Below, piece after piece: positions 36,906 to 44,431 of a stretch of 64,000 nt of DNA. A model generated the notes under the pieces. The model worked only from the letters and a program-made list of their open reading frames with translations. It did not search any database and was not told the origin of the DNA. The number at the start of each line of letters is the position of its first letter. The stretch's first letter is position 1. This stretch comes from Ferruginibacter sp. (lineage in GTDB: Bacteria; Bacteroidota; Bacteroidia; Chitinophagales; Chitinophagaceae), in NCBI GenBank assembly GCA_017983695.1, contig JAGOAX010000003.1, positions 1 through 64,000 of the forward strand, read 5' to 3'. Both the position numbers and the translations under genes were made by a program.

Positions 36906-38539
36906 AAAAGATTGTGGCCCTGTTTTTAATCTTAGCAAGCAGCATTTTTTCTTTTGCACAAAAAAAACAAGGAAAGAGCATTAGTTTCTTGCATACTGCC
37001 GGACAGGATATTGTAAACGAGTCAGGTAAAAAAGTATTTTTAAAAGGCGTTGGATTAGGAAACTGGTTATTACCGGAAGGATATATGTGGAAGTTTGGAG
37101 GGCTTGGTGACCGTCCACGGAAAATAGAAAAGATTATTACAGACCTGATTGGTAAAGAAAAGGCAGCAGCATTTTGGAAAACCTTCAGGCAAAATTATAT
37201 TACCGAAGCCGATATTAAACGGATTGCTGAACTTGGATTTAATTCTGTACGGCCTGCATTGAATTCAAGATTGTTTTTAACAGAAGGAGAAAATCCTGTT
37301 TATGTGGAAGAAGGATTTCAGTTAATTGACTCCTTAGTTAGCTGGTGTAAAAAATATAACATTTATGTAATTATTGATATGCACGGCGCACCCGGAGGAC
37401 AAACAGGAGCAAATATTGATGACAGCCCAAATGATATTCCTGAACTTTTTATTGAAAAAAAATATCAGGACCAATTGGTTGATCTCTGGGTTAAGATTGC
37501 AGCAAAGTATAAAGATGAGCCTGTTGTTGCAGCTTATGATTTATTGAATGAACCATTACCCATCAATACCGGATCAGCAGATAAATACAAGCATTTACTG
37601 GAACCGCTGTATAAACGAATTACTGCTGCAATACGAAATATTGATCAAAAACACATGATTACTCTGGAAGGCTTTAACTGGTCGAACGACTGGTCGCTTT
37701 TTAATAAACCTTTTGATAGCAATGTGTTTTACCAGTTTCATTATTATTGTTGGAACAGGCCTGATAACCTGAACGGCATAGATGAATTTTTAAAAAGGAG
37801 AGATGACCTCAATACACCAATATGGGTCGGCGAAACAGGTGAAAAAGGAAATGCTATCTATTGGGCAACAACACAATTATTTGAGTCAAAGAATATTGGT
37901 TTTTCCTTCTGGCCTTGGAAAAAAATGGATACAGAGAATACTCCTTATTCAATTAATAAACCGGGTAATTGGGATTTAATTGCTGAATACAGCAGGGGAG
38001 GTGTAAAGCCTGATGCTGCACTTGCTGAAAAGGCATTCAATGAATTACTGGAGAACATTAAAATTTCCAACTGTAAATATTTCGAAGATGTATGCAATGC
38101 CATCTTAGCAAGAGTTCCTGCAAAAATTGAAGCGGAGAATTACGGGCATGATGGATTTAACCGCTCTTATTTTGTTTCAGACACAGTTAACAAGTCAAAA
38201 TTTTACAGAAAGAATGAACCGGTAAAAATAAATCTTGACAGCAAAGTTGCTGATCAGTTCTGGTCTGAACAATCAATTGAACTGCAGCAATCGGAGTGGG
38301 TGGTTTATAGTTTTGAAAGTTTAACTGCCAGGAAATATAATCTTTCTCTCAGGGCTTCGGCAGCAGCTCCGGCACAACTGACAATTTTTATCAACAATAA
38401 AAAAGTAAATGTTGCTGTAACCAATACAGCCTTCAATGAAATAAGTATTGGAGGTTACAAACTGAAAAAAGGGAAGAATACATTTAAAATACTTTCTAAA
38501 TTAAATGCTGTAAAAGTTGACTGGATCAATTGTAACTGA
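36902..38539 (+). CDS. Glycoside hydrolase family 5 enzyme with C-terminal carbohydrate-binding-like domain
   Basis: The 545-residue secreted protein has a GH5 TIM barrel (about residues 25-365): KGVGLGNWLLPEGY, FNSVRPAL, IIDMHGAPGGQ, LLNEP with E217 as acid/base and VGETG with E311 as nucleophile. The GNWLLPEG and DMHGAPGGQ segments recall exo-beta-1,3-glucanase-like GH5 proteins, though the subfamily is uncertain. A beta-sandwich at the end (about 400-545, starting KIEAENYG and closing VDWINCN) looks like a CBM6/CBM35-type binding domain. It overlaps GH127 by four bases, and ribokinase follows after 15 bases. Confidence 0.87.
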   Translation: MKKIVALFLILASSIFSFAQKKQGKSISFLHTAGQDIVNESGKKVFLKGVGLGNWLLPEGYMWKFGGLGDRPRKIEKIITDLIGKEKAAAFWKTFRQNYITEADIKRIAELGFNSVRPALNSRLFLTEGENPVYVEEGFQLIDSLVSWCKKYNIYVIIDMHGAPGGQTGANIDDSPNDIPELFIEKKYQDQLVDLWVKIAAKYKDEPVVAAYDLLNEPLPINTGSADKYKHLLEPLYKRITAAIRNIDQKHMITLEGFNWSNDWSLFNKPFDSNVFYQFHYYCWNRPDNLNGIDEFLKRRDDLNTPIWVGETGEKGNAIYWATTQLFESKNIGFSFWPWKKMDTENTPYSINKPGNWDLIAEYSRGGVKPDAALAEKAFNELLENIKISNCKYFEDVCNAILARVPAKIEAENYGHDGFNRSYFVSDTVNKSKFYRKNEPVKINLDSKVADQFWSEQSIELQQSEWVVYSFESLTARKYNLSLRASAAAPAQLTIFINNKKVNVAVTNTAFNEISIGGYKLKKGKNTFKILSKLNAVKVDWINCN

Positions 38540-38554
38540 GTAAACTAAATTCAA

Positions 38555-39457
38555 GTGAGTACAAACAAAATAATTGTTATTGGCAGTTCCAATACAGATA
38601 TGGTTGTAAAATCGTCCGTGCTTCCAAAACCGGGCGAAACAATATTGGGCGGAACTTTCCTGATGAACGCAGGGGGAAAAGGTGCTAACCAGGCTGTTGC
38701 CGCTGCAAGATTAGGTGGTAATGTTACATTAGTTGCAAAAGTTGGCAATGATATTTTTGGAAAACAAAGTATTGATGGATTCAAAAAAGAAAAGATCAAT
38801 ACTGAGTTTATTTTTAGTGATGACAAAACTCCTTCAGGCACTGCGTTAATTATGGTAAATGAAGAAGGTGAGAATTGTATTGTAGTTGCACCCGGTGCAA
38901 ATGCTCTGCTTTTACCGACAGACATTGAAAAGGTAAAAAGTCTTTCTGAAGCGGAGATTATTTTAATGCAACTGGAAATTCCAATGGAAACGATTGAAGC
39001 TGTTGCAAAAAAGGCAAAGTTAAATCATCAAAAGGTTATTATTAATCCAGCGCCTGCACAAAAGCTATCTGATGAATTACTGAATGGTTTATTCCTGATA
39101 ACCCCCAATGAAACAGAAGCAGGTTTGTTAACAGGTATAGTTGTAGAAGATGACGCAACTGCATCGCAGGCAGCTGATTTTTTTTTAAACAAAGGAGTTC
39201 AGAATGTGATTATCACTTTGGGAAAACAAGGCGCCTACTTTCAAAATAAAGAGTTGCACTTTAAAACAGATGCTCCTGTTGTAAAAGCAAAGGATACAAC
39301 CGCTGCAGGTGATACTTTCAGTGGCGCAATATCTGTTGCTGTTACAGAAAATATGGAATGGAAACAGGCTGTTCAGTTTGCAGTGAAAGCTGCTTCTGTT
39401 TCTGTAACAAGAATGGGGGCACAGGCGTCAGTTCCTTACAGACAAGAAATGGATTGA
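38555..39457 (+). CDS. rbsK: Ribokinase (PfkB family sugar kinase)
   Basis: The 300-residue protein matches ribokinase in length and motifs: VIGSSNTDMVV at the start, NAGGKGANQAVAAARLG (PfkB signature 1), INPAPA, LITPNETEA and TTAAGDTFSG, where the aspartate is the catalytic base. The enzyme phosphorylates D-ribose, or a similar sugar, in the cytoplasm with ATP. No ATG is in place; the start is GTG at 38555, with the first internal ATG well inside the fold. It is the first cytoplasmic gene in the run of secreted hydrolases, which suggests that a sugar freed by them is its substrate. Ribose, 2-deoxyribose, D-arabinose or fructose-like substrates are all possible. Confidence 0.9.
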   Translation: MSTNKIIVIGSSNTDMVVKSSVLPKPGETILGGTFLMNAGGKGANQAVAAARLGGNVTLVAKVGNDIFGKQSIDGFKKEKINTEFIFSDDKTPSGTALIMVNEEGENCIVVAPGANALLLPTDIEKVKSLSEAEIILMQLEIPMETIEAVAKKAKLNHQKVIINPAPAQKLSDELLNGLFLITPNETEAGLLTGIVVEDDATASQAADFFLNKGVQNVIITLGKQGAYFQNKELHFKTDAPVVKAKDTTAAGDTFSGAISVAVTENMEWKQAVQFAVKAASVSVTRMGAQASVPYRQEMD

Positions 39458-39486
39458 TTATTTAATCATCATATAAAACCTGCTAT

Positions 39487-40485
39487 ATGTTTATTGTAGA
39501 AAATTACGGGTTAGCAATTGCTCTCTGTGTAGTAACTATGTTATGCTGGGGTTCATGGGCCAATACAACAAAGCTTACAACCAAAACCTGGCGCTTTGAA
39601 TTATTGTATTGGGATTATGGGTTTGGCATTTTGCTAACCACATTAATTCTTGCATTTACAATGGGAAGTAACGGAACTGAAGGCAGAGCTTTTGTTGATG
39701 ATATAAAACAGGCTGATAACGGTAGTTTTTTATCTGCTTTTGCAGGTGGTGTAATCTTTAACCTGGCTAATATTTTATTAGTGGCAGCTATTGGAATTGC
39801 AGGCATGTCTGTAGCATTTCCGGTTGGTATTGGTATTGCGTTGGTGCTTGGTGTGATGGTGAATTATATTTCAAACCCGCAGGGAAATCCCATATTGATA
39901 TTTGGCGGTGTTGCTTTGATTACTCTTGCCATTATTCTGAATGCAAGAGCATATCAAAGATTACAAACGAATACAGAAGGAGGCGTTTCTAAAAAAGGAT
40001 TAATCCTTTCTGTTGTAAGTGGAATTTTAATGGGTTTGTTTTATAAGTATGTTGCTGATTCAATGGTGACTGATTTCAATATGCCCCAAGCCGGTAAATT
40101 AACACCTTATACAGCGTTGGTGATTTTTGCCATTGGTGTTGTTATCAGCAGTTTTGTTTTTAATACGTTTCAAATGAAGCGCCCTTTTGCAGGAGCACCG
40201 GTTTCTTTCAATGCATATTTTAAAGGAAAATTTAAAGATCACCTGGTTGGAATGTTAGGTGGTGTTATATGGTGTGTGGGAATGTCGTTAAGTATTATTG
40301 CATCAGGAAAAGCTGGGCCCGCAGTTTCTTATGGATTAGGCCAGGGTGCAACAGTTGTTGCAGCGTTTTTGGGTATTTATGTATGGAAGGAATTTGACAA
40401 AGCACCAAAGGGTACAAAACCATTGCTAAACATAATGCTGCTATTGTATATAGCCGGGTTGGCAATGATCATTATCTCTAAATAA
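39487..40485 (+). CDS. GRP/DMT-type sugar permease
   Basis: The 332-residue protein has about ten hydrophobic segments and no signal peptide. LCWGSWANTTKLTTKTWRFELLYWDYGFG and GMSVAFPVGIGIALVLGV-type stretches fit the glucose/ribose porter (GRP) group of the drug/metabolite superfamily, which brings sugars into the cytoplasm, probably with protons. Genes of this group often lie next to ribokinase, as here (29 bases apart). It is the last gene of PUL 1. A hairpin downstream (40559-40591) probably ends the transcript. The sugar is not known; the kinase partner suggests ribose or a similar furanose-forming sugar. Confidence 0.82.
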   Translation: MFIVENYGLAIALCVVTMLCWGSWANTTKLTTKTWRFELLYWDYGFGILLTTLILAFTMGSNGTEGRAFVDDIKQADNGSFLSAFAGGVIFNLANILLVAAIGIAGMSVAFPVGIGIALVLGVMVNYISNPQGNPILIFGGVALITLAIILNARAYQRLQTNTEGGVSKKGLILSVVSGILMGLFYKYVADSMVTDFNMPQAGKLTPYTALVIFAIGVVISSFVFNTFQMKRPFAGAPVSFNAYFKGKFKDHLVGMLGGVIWCVGMSLSIIASGKAGPAVSYGLGQGATVVAAFLGIYVWKEFDKAPKGTKPLLNIMLLLYIAGLAMIIISK

Positions 40486-40558
40486 ATAGCAGTTACTCTA
40501 AAAGTAGTTTTGCAAAGTATTTAATCGTGTGCTTTTAGGTTCTTGTTAGCCAAAAATG

Positions 40559-40591
40559 AAAAAGGAAAAGCTTAAGAAGCTTTTCCTTTTT
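40559..40591. terminator. Bidirectional terminator between the sugar permease and tRNA-Arg
   Basis: A perfect 15-bp stem (40559-40573 with 40577-40591) has a 3-base AAG loop. It is T-rich on both sides, so it can end the PUL 1 transcript on the plus strand and the tRNA transcript on the minus strand. It starts 4 bases after the tRNA 3' end. Its core AAAAGCTT recurs at 14493-14518. Confidence 0.8.
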
Positions 40592-40595
40592 TATG

Positions 40596-40669
<74 letters not shown>

Positions 40670-40681
40670 CTATTTGGGCTG

Positions 40682-40689
40682 CAAATATA
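40682..40689 (-). promoter_or_regulatory. Putative promoter element of tRNA-Arg
   Basis: Read on the minus strand, TATATTTG (40689 to 40682) fits TAnnTTTG and lies 12 bases before the tRNA 5' end. A -33 element is not clear. Confidence 0.5.
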
Positions 40690-40900
40690 AGGCAATTAAG
40701 ATTTTTTTTGCAGATAAAAAGGCAAATATTAGTTTTACAATATTCAACCTGTCGAATATGAAGTTTTAATTACACTTAAGGATTATGCGCCGCTATAGTA
40801 TTTGCGGCTGTTTTACTGTTCCCTTAATTTCCTTAAGTATCCTCATTTATTTTTTTCAAGGGAGGTATTTTATTTTTTACTTCTTAATCATTAATCAATA

Positions 40901-42310
40901 ATGTCACAAACATCTCTTTCAGATAAATCATCTTTTTTTAAATTATTTAAACAGGCACTTAATGGCGACATTAAGGATTTTACCACCGGCAGTATTAATA
41001 AAGCTATTTTCTTATTAGCAGTACCAATGGTATTGGAAATGGTTTTAGAATCGGTATTTGCCCTGGTGGATATATATTTTGTAAATAAAATCAGCTCCGA
41101 AGCTTCTACCACGGTGGGGTTAACAGAAGCAGCACTTACTATCCTTTATTCTGTTGCATGGGGCCTGGCAATGGGAATAATGGCCCTGGTGGCAAGGCGT
41201 ACGGGGGAAAAGAATTTTGCTGGTGCATCTGAAGTTGCTGCACAGGGCATTATTATAGCAATAATGTTTTCAATAGTGATCAGCATTGTGGGCTTTATTT
41301 TTCCTAAGGAAATACTTTCTTTTATGGGCGGCAGCGAAAAACTGGTAGCGGAAAACTACCGGTTTACACAAATTATGCTTACAGGTAATATTGTAATCAT
41401 GTTGCTTTTTGTAAACAACGCCATATTCAGGGGGGCAGGTGATGCATCAATTGCCATGCGAACGCTTTTAATTGCTAATGCGATAAATATAGTTCTTGAC
41501 CCGCTGTTGATATTTGGTATTGGGCCATTTCCTAAAATGGGAGTGCTTGGTGCGGCAGTGGCAACTACAATTGGCCGGTCAGTTGGGGTATTATACCAAT
41601 TCTATCACCTGTTTAACGGAAAGGGAATTATTAAGCTTGTGCAAAAACATTTTAAAGCTAATATGGTCATTATCCGCAGCATTATTAATACTTCACTGGG
41701 GGGAATGTTTCAGTTTATAATTGGAAGTTGCAGCTGGATATTTTTGGCTAAAATAATTGCAGAATCCGGCGATTCGGTTACTTCGGGGTATATAACCGCA
41801 ATACGAATTTGTATTTTCACAATCTTACCTGCCTGGGGGCTTGCCAATGCAGCAGCAACGTTGGTTGGTCAAAATCTTGGTGCAGGATTGCCCGAAAGAG
41901 CAGAAAAATCAGTATGGCGAAGTGCATTGCTATCATTTATTTTCTTTGCTTTTGTTGCTGTTATCTTTTATTTTTTTGGTGAAATACTTATGAGGCTTTT
42001 TACAAGTGATGAAGTAGCCATAAAAGCAGGTACTTTATGCCTGCATATACTGGCAATTGGCTACATCTTTTTTGCTTATGGAATGACGGTTACTCAGGCA
42101 TTTAATGGTGCCGGAGATACCATAACACCAACTATAATTAACCTGTTTGTATTTTGGATGTTACAAATTCCTCTGGCTTACTTTTTAGCCAAATACCTTA
42201 AAATGGGGCCAACCGGTGTTTATATTGCCATCGGTATTTCGGAAACAATATTGGCAGTAGTAAGTATTGTGATTTTTAAAAGGGGAAAGTGGAAGTTGGT
42301 AAAGGTTTGA
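40901..42310 (+). CDS. MATE family efflux transporter
   Basis: The 469-residue membrane protein has about twelve hydrophobic segments in two similar halves. AIFLLAVPMVLEMVLESVFALVDIYFV-type sequence at the start, FRGAGDASIAM in the first half and FNGAGDTITPT in the second are the paired MATE signatures. MATE transporters export drugs or metabolites with Na+ or H+. About 30 soluble residues precede the first segment. The gene stands alone; no neighbouring regulator is seen. The substrate is unknown. Confidence 0.93.
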   Translation: MSQTSLSDKSSFFKLFKQALNGDIKDFTTGSINKAIFLLAVPMVLEMVLESVFALVDIYFVNKISSEASTTVGLTEAALTILYSVAWGLAMGIMALVARRTGEKNFAGASEVAAQGIIIAIMFSIVISIVGFIFPKEILSFMGGSEKLVAENYRFTQIMLTGNIVIMLLFVNNAIFRGAGDASIAMRTLLIANAINIVLDPLLIFGIGPFPKMGVLGAAVATTIGRSVGVLYQFYHLFNGKGIIKLVQKHFKANMVIIRSIINTSLGGMFQFIIGSCSWIFLAKIIAESGDSVTSGYITAIRICIFTILPAWGLANAAATLVGQNLGAGLPERAEKSVWRSALLSFIFFAFVAVIFYFFGEILMRLFTSDEVAIKAGTLCLHILAIGYIFFAYGMTVTQAFNGAGDTITPTIINLFVFWMLQIPLAYFLAKYLKMGPTGVYIAIGISETILAVVSIVIFKRGKWKLVKV

Positions 42311-42351
42311 TTTTTAACAGTTAATCGCAGGAATAAATTTAGGTATCAATT

Positions 42352-42382
42352 TTTGTATGTACTAAATTTAACATTATATTTG
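42352..42382 (+). promoter_or_regulatory. Promoter of the barrel/OmpA gene pair
   Basis: TTTG (42352-42355), exactly 19 bases, then TATATTTG (42375-42382): a full match to the Bacteroidota housekeeping promoter. Transcription would start near 42389, about 31 bases before the ATG at 42420. Confidence 0.8.
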
Positions 42383-42419
42383 CTATTGTAGACTATAACT
42401 TTTAAACTAAACTGAGTTT

Positions 42420-42989
42420 ATGAAACTAAAACTAACGCTGATTTTTGCATTATTTCTATTTACAACTTCTTTATTTGCTCAAAAGAAAGACGGTTCTAAA
42501 AAAGGACAATTGGTTGGATTACATTACAATTTTAGTGATTTTAACAGCCCTGATGGAATAAAAGATCCTTTAACTGGAAAAGGTTATACCAGTATGAGGG
42601 ATATGAATAAAGGACTCTCTTTATCTTATTGGAGAGGGCTTACTTCTAAAGTTGATTTGTCAATAAAAACCAATGCTATTTTTCGTGATTATGGTGAAAT
42701 TTATCAAGGTGTGGCAGGAAAAACAGAAATCGGTATTGAACTGGAACCAACAGTTAATATCAGACCGTTTACAGATGCTGCCAAACTGGCTCCTTTTCTT
42801 ACAACCGGTGTTGGTGTAGGTTTGTATAATGATAAATTCGGAGGATATATTCCTGCCGGAGGGGGGATTCAGTTAAATTTTGATAACCAGATGTATATTT
42901 TTGTTCAAGCACAATATAAATTTACTTTAACCAAAAAAGTATTAGGCGATAATCTGTTTTACTCAATAGGATTTGCCCAAAAATTTTAA
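42420..42989 (+). CDS. Outer-membrane beta-barrel protein, paralogue of the OmpA barrel next to it
   Basis: The 189-residue protein has a signal peptide and a barrel of about 165 residues ending in GFAQKF. It is closely similar to the barrel of the following gene over its whole length, with shared blocks such as GIKDPLTGK, YWxGLTSK, ELEPTxNIRPF and GLYNDKFG. It lacks the peptidoglycan-binding end. The two genes are 11 bases apart and share one strong promoter, so they are probably made together. No ligand motif is visible; a structural or small-pore role is likely. Confidence 0.85.
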   Translation: MKLKLTLIFALFLFTTSLFAQKKDGSKKGQLVGLHYNFSDFNSPDGIKDPLTGKGYTSMRDMNKGLSLSYWRGLTSKVDLSIKTNAIFRDYGEIYQGVAGKTEIGIELEPTVNIRPFTDAAKLAPFLTTGVGVGLYNDKFGGYIPAGGGIQLNFDNQMYIFVQAQYKFTLTKKVLGDNLFYSIGFAQKF

Positions 42990-43000
42990 ACTAAAACAAC

Positions 43001-44338
43001 ATGAAACACACACTAAAATTACTTTTGGCAGTTGCATTTCTTTGCAATAACACCTTTGCACAAAAAAATTGGGCTCCGGCAACAAAAGGAAAACTTTTGG
43101 GCGTTCATTTTAATTTAGCAGACTTTAAAGCGCCTTTAGGGATTAAAGATCCTTTAACCGGGAAAGTATATAGTACTATACGGGAAATGAATAAAGGCAT
43201 TTCTTTCTCCTACTGGCAGGGGCTTACTTCTAAAATTGATGTGGCAGTAAAAGCTAATGCCATGTTCCGTGATTATAGTCTTATTTATCAGGGGATATCA
43301 GTTAAAAAAGAGATTGGATTGGAATTAGAACCAACATTAAATATCAGGCCATTTAACGACGCAACAAGATTAGCTCCATTTTTAACAGCTGGTGTTGGCG
43401 CAGGTTTATATAATGATAAATTTGGCGCTTATGTACCTGCTGGTGTTGGTATACAGTTTAATATGAACAGCCTTACTTACCTGCTTATACAGGCACAATA
43501 CAAATTTACATTAACTGAAAAAATATTAGGAGACAACCTGTTCTATTCATTTGGTTTTGCACAAAATATTGGCAAAGAAAAAGTGATGCCACCACCTCCC
43601 CCTCCTCCAGTACCGGTAGTGGAAGCTCCTAAAGACAGGGATGGAGATGGAGTTATTGATGATAATGATAAATGCCCGGATGTAAAAGGCCTTGCTTCTT
43701 TAAATGGATGCCCTGATAAAGATGGCGATGGTATTACTGATGGCGATGATAAATGTCCTGATGTAAAAGGATTGTCTAAATACAATGGTTGCCCAATACC
43801 TGATACCGATAAAGATGGTATTAACGATGAAGTTGATAAATGTAAAGAAGTACCAGGAGTTGCCCGTTACCAGGGTTGCCCAATACCTGATACCGATAAA
43901 GATGGTGTGAATGACGAAGAAGATAAATGCCCTAACGAAGCAGGTCCTACTTCTAATTTTGGTTGCCCTGTAATTGCACAAGCTGTAATTGATAAAATTA
44001 ATTATGCAGCTAAAAACATTCTGTTTGCAACAGGTAGTTCAAAATTATTACCTAAATCATTTAAGTCTTTAAATGAAGTAGCTAAAATTATGGCTGATGA
44101 CAATACTTTGAAATTAGCTATTGATGGACATACTGATAACACAGGTACTGCTGAAAAAAATCAGACCTTAAGCCAAAGCAGGGCCGATGCTGTTAAAACT
44201 TATTTAGCAGGTAAAGGTGTTGAAGAAAGCAGGATGACAGCTACTGGTCATGGACAGGATTCTCCGGTTGCAGATAATAAAACTGCTGCCGGCCGTACCA
44301 AGAACAGGAGAGTAGAAATGACTGCTACTAATTATTAA
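43001..44338 (+). CDS. OmpA-like outer-membrane protein with thrombospondin type 3 repeats
   Basis: The 445-residue protein has a signal peptide, a barrel (about residues 20-185), a proline run (PPPPPPPVPVV), four calcium-binding TSP3-type repeats (about 205-325, pattern DxDxDGxxDxxDKC), and an OmpA C-terminal domain (about 335-445). That domain holds NILFATGSSKLLP, IDGHTDNTG and the DAP-binding type end AAGRTKNRRVEM. It tethers the outer membrane to peptidoglycan. Two of the TSP3 repeats share a 33-base identical DNA segment. A strong terminator follows 18 bases after the stop. Confidence 0.95.
   Translation: MKHTLKLLLAVAFLCNNTFAQKNWAPATKGKLLGVHFNLADFKAPLGIKDPLTGKVYSTIREMNKGISFSYWQGLTSKIDVAVKANAMFRDYSLIYQGISVKKEIGLELEPTLNIRPFNDATRLAPFLTAGVGAGLYNDKFGAYVPAGVGIQFNMNSLTYLLIQAQYKFTLTEKILGDNLFYSFGFAQNIGKEKVMPPPPPPPVPVVEAPKDRDGDGVIDDNDKCPDVKGLASLNGCPDKDGDGITDGDDKCPDVKGLSKYNGCPIPDTDKDGINDEVDKCKEVPGVARYQGCPIPDTDKDGVNDEEDKCPNEAGPTSNFGCPVIAQAVIDKINYAAKNILFATGSSKLLPKSFKSLNEVAKIMADDNTLKLAIDGHTDNTGTAEKNQTLSQSRADAVKTYLAGKGVEESRMTATGHGQDSPVADNKTAAGRTKNRRVEMTATNY
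43787..43906 (+). repeat. Internal 33-base direct repeat in the TSP3 region of the OmpA gene
   Basis: Bases 43787-43819 and 43874-43906 are identical and 87 bases apart (29 residues). They encode the junction GCPIPDTDKDG of neighbouring TSP3 units. This points to recent duplication or conversion of a repeat unit. Confidence 0.8.
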
Positions 44339-44355
44339 TTCTAAGTTTTCAATAC

Positions 44356-44395
44356 AATAAAAAGCCCCCCAAACAAGTTTGGGGGGCTTTTTATT
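44356..44395. terminator. Bidirectional terminator between OmpA and ABC-F genes
   Basis: A 19-base arm (44356-44374) is the exact complement of 44377-44395, with six G-C pairs in the centre and A/T tails on both sides. It ends the OmpA transcript on the plus strand and the convergent ABC-F transcript on the minus strand. Confidence 0.92.
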
Positions 44396-44431
44396 TACAT
44401 TCAATTTTCGAAAAATAAATTGGTCACTTGA

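Noticed and set aside
14797..40485. Integrase or transposase expected for a mobile island
   Set aside because: All long frames in this stretch are PUL genes; no recombinase motif was found, so mobility is argued only from the repeats.
40505..40512. TAGTTTTG, a match to TAnnTTTG on the plus strand after the sugar permease
   Set aside because: No plus-strand gene or RNA follows before the terminator and the opposing tRNA, and no -33 element is seen; probably chance.
43640..43980. Repeated DNA in the OmpA gene as a possible CRISPR or satellite array
   Set aside because: The spacing follows codons of calcium-binding TSP3 units; the copies are coding, few and without CRISPR-type spacers.
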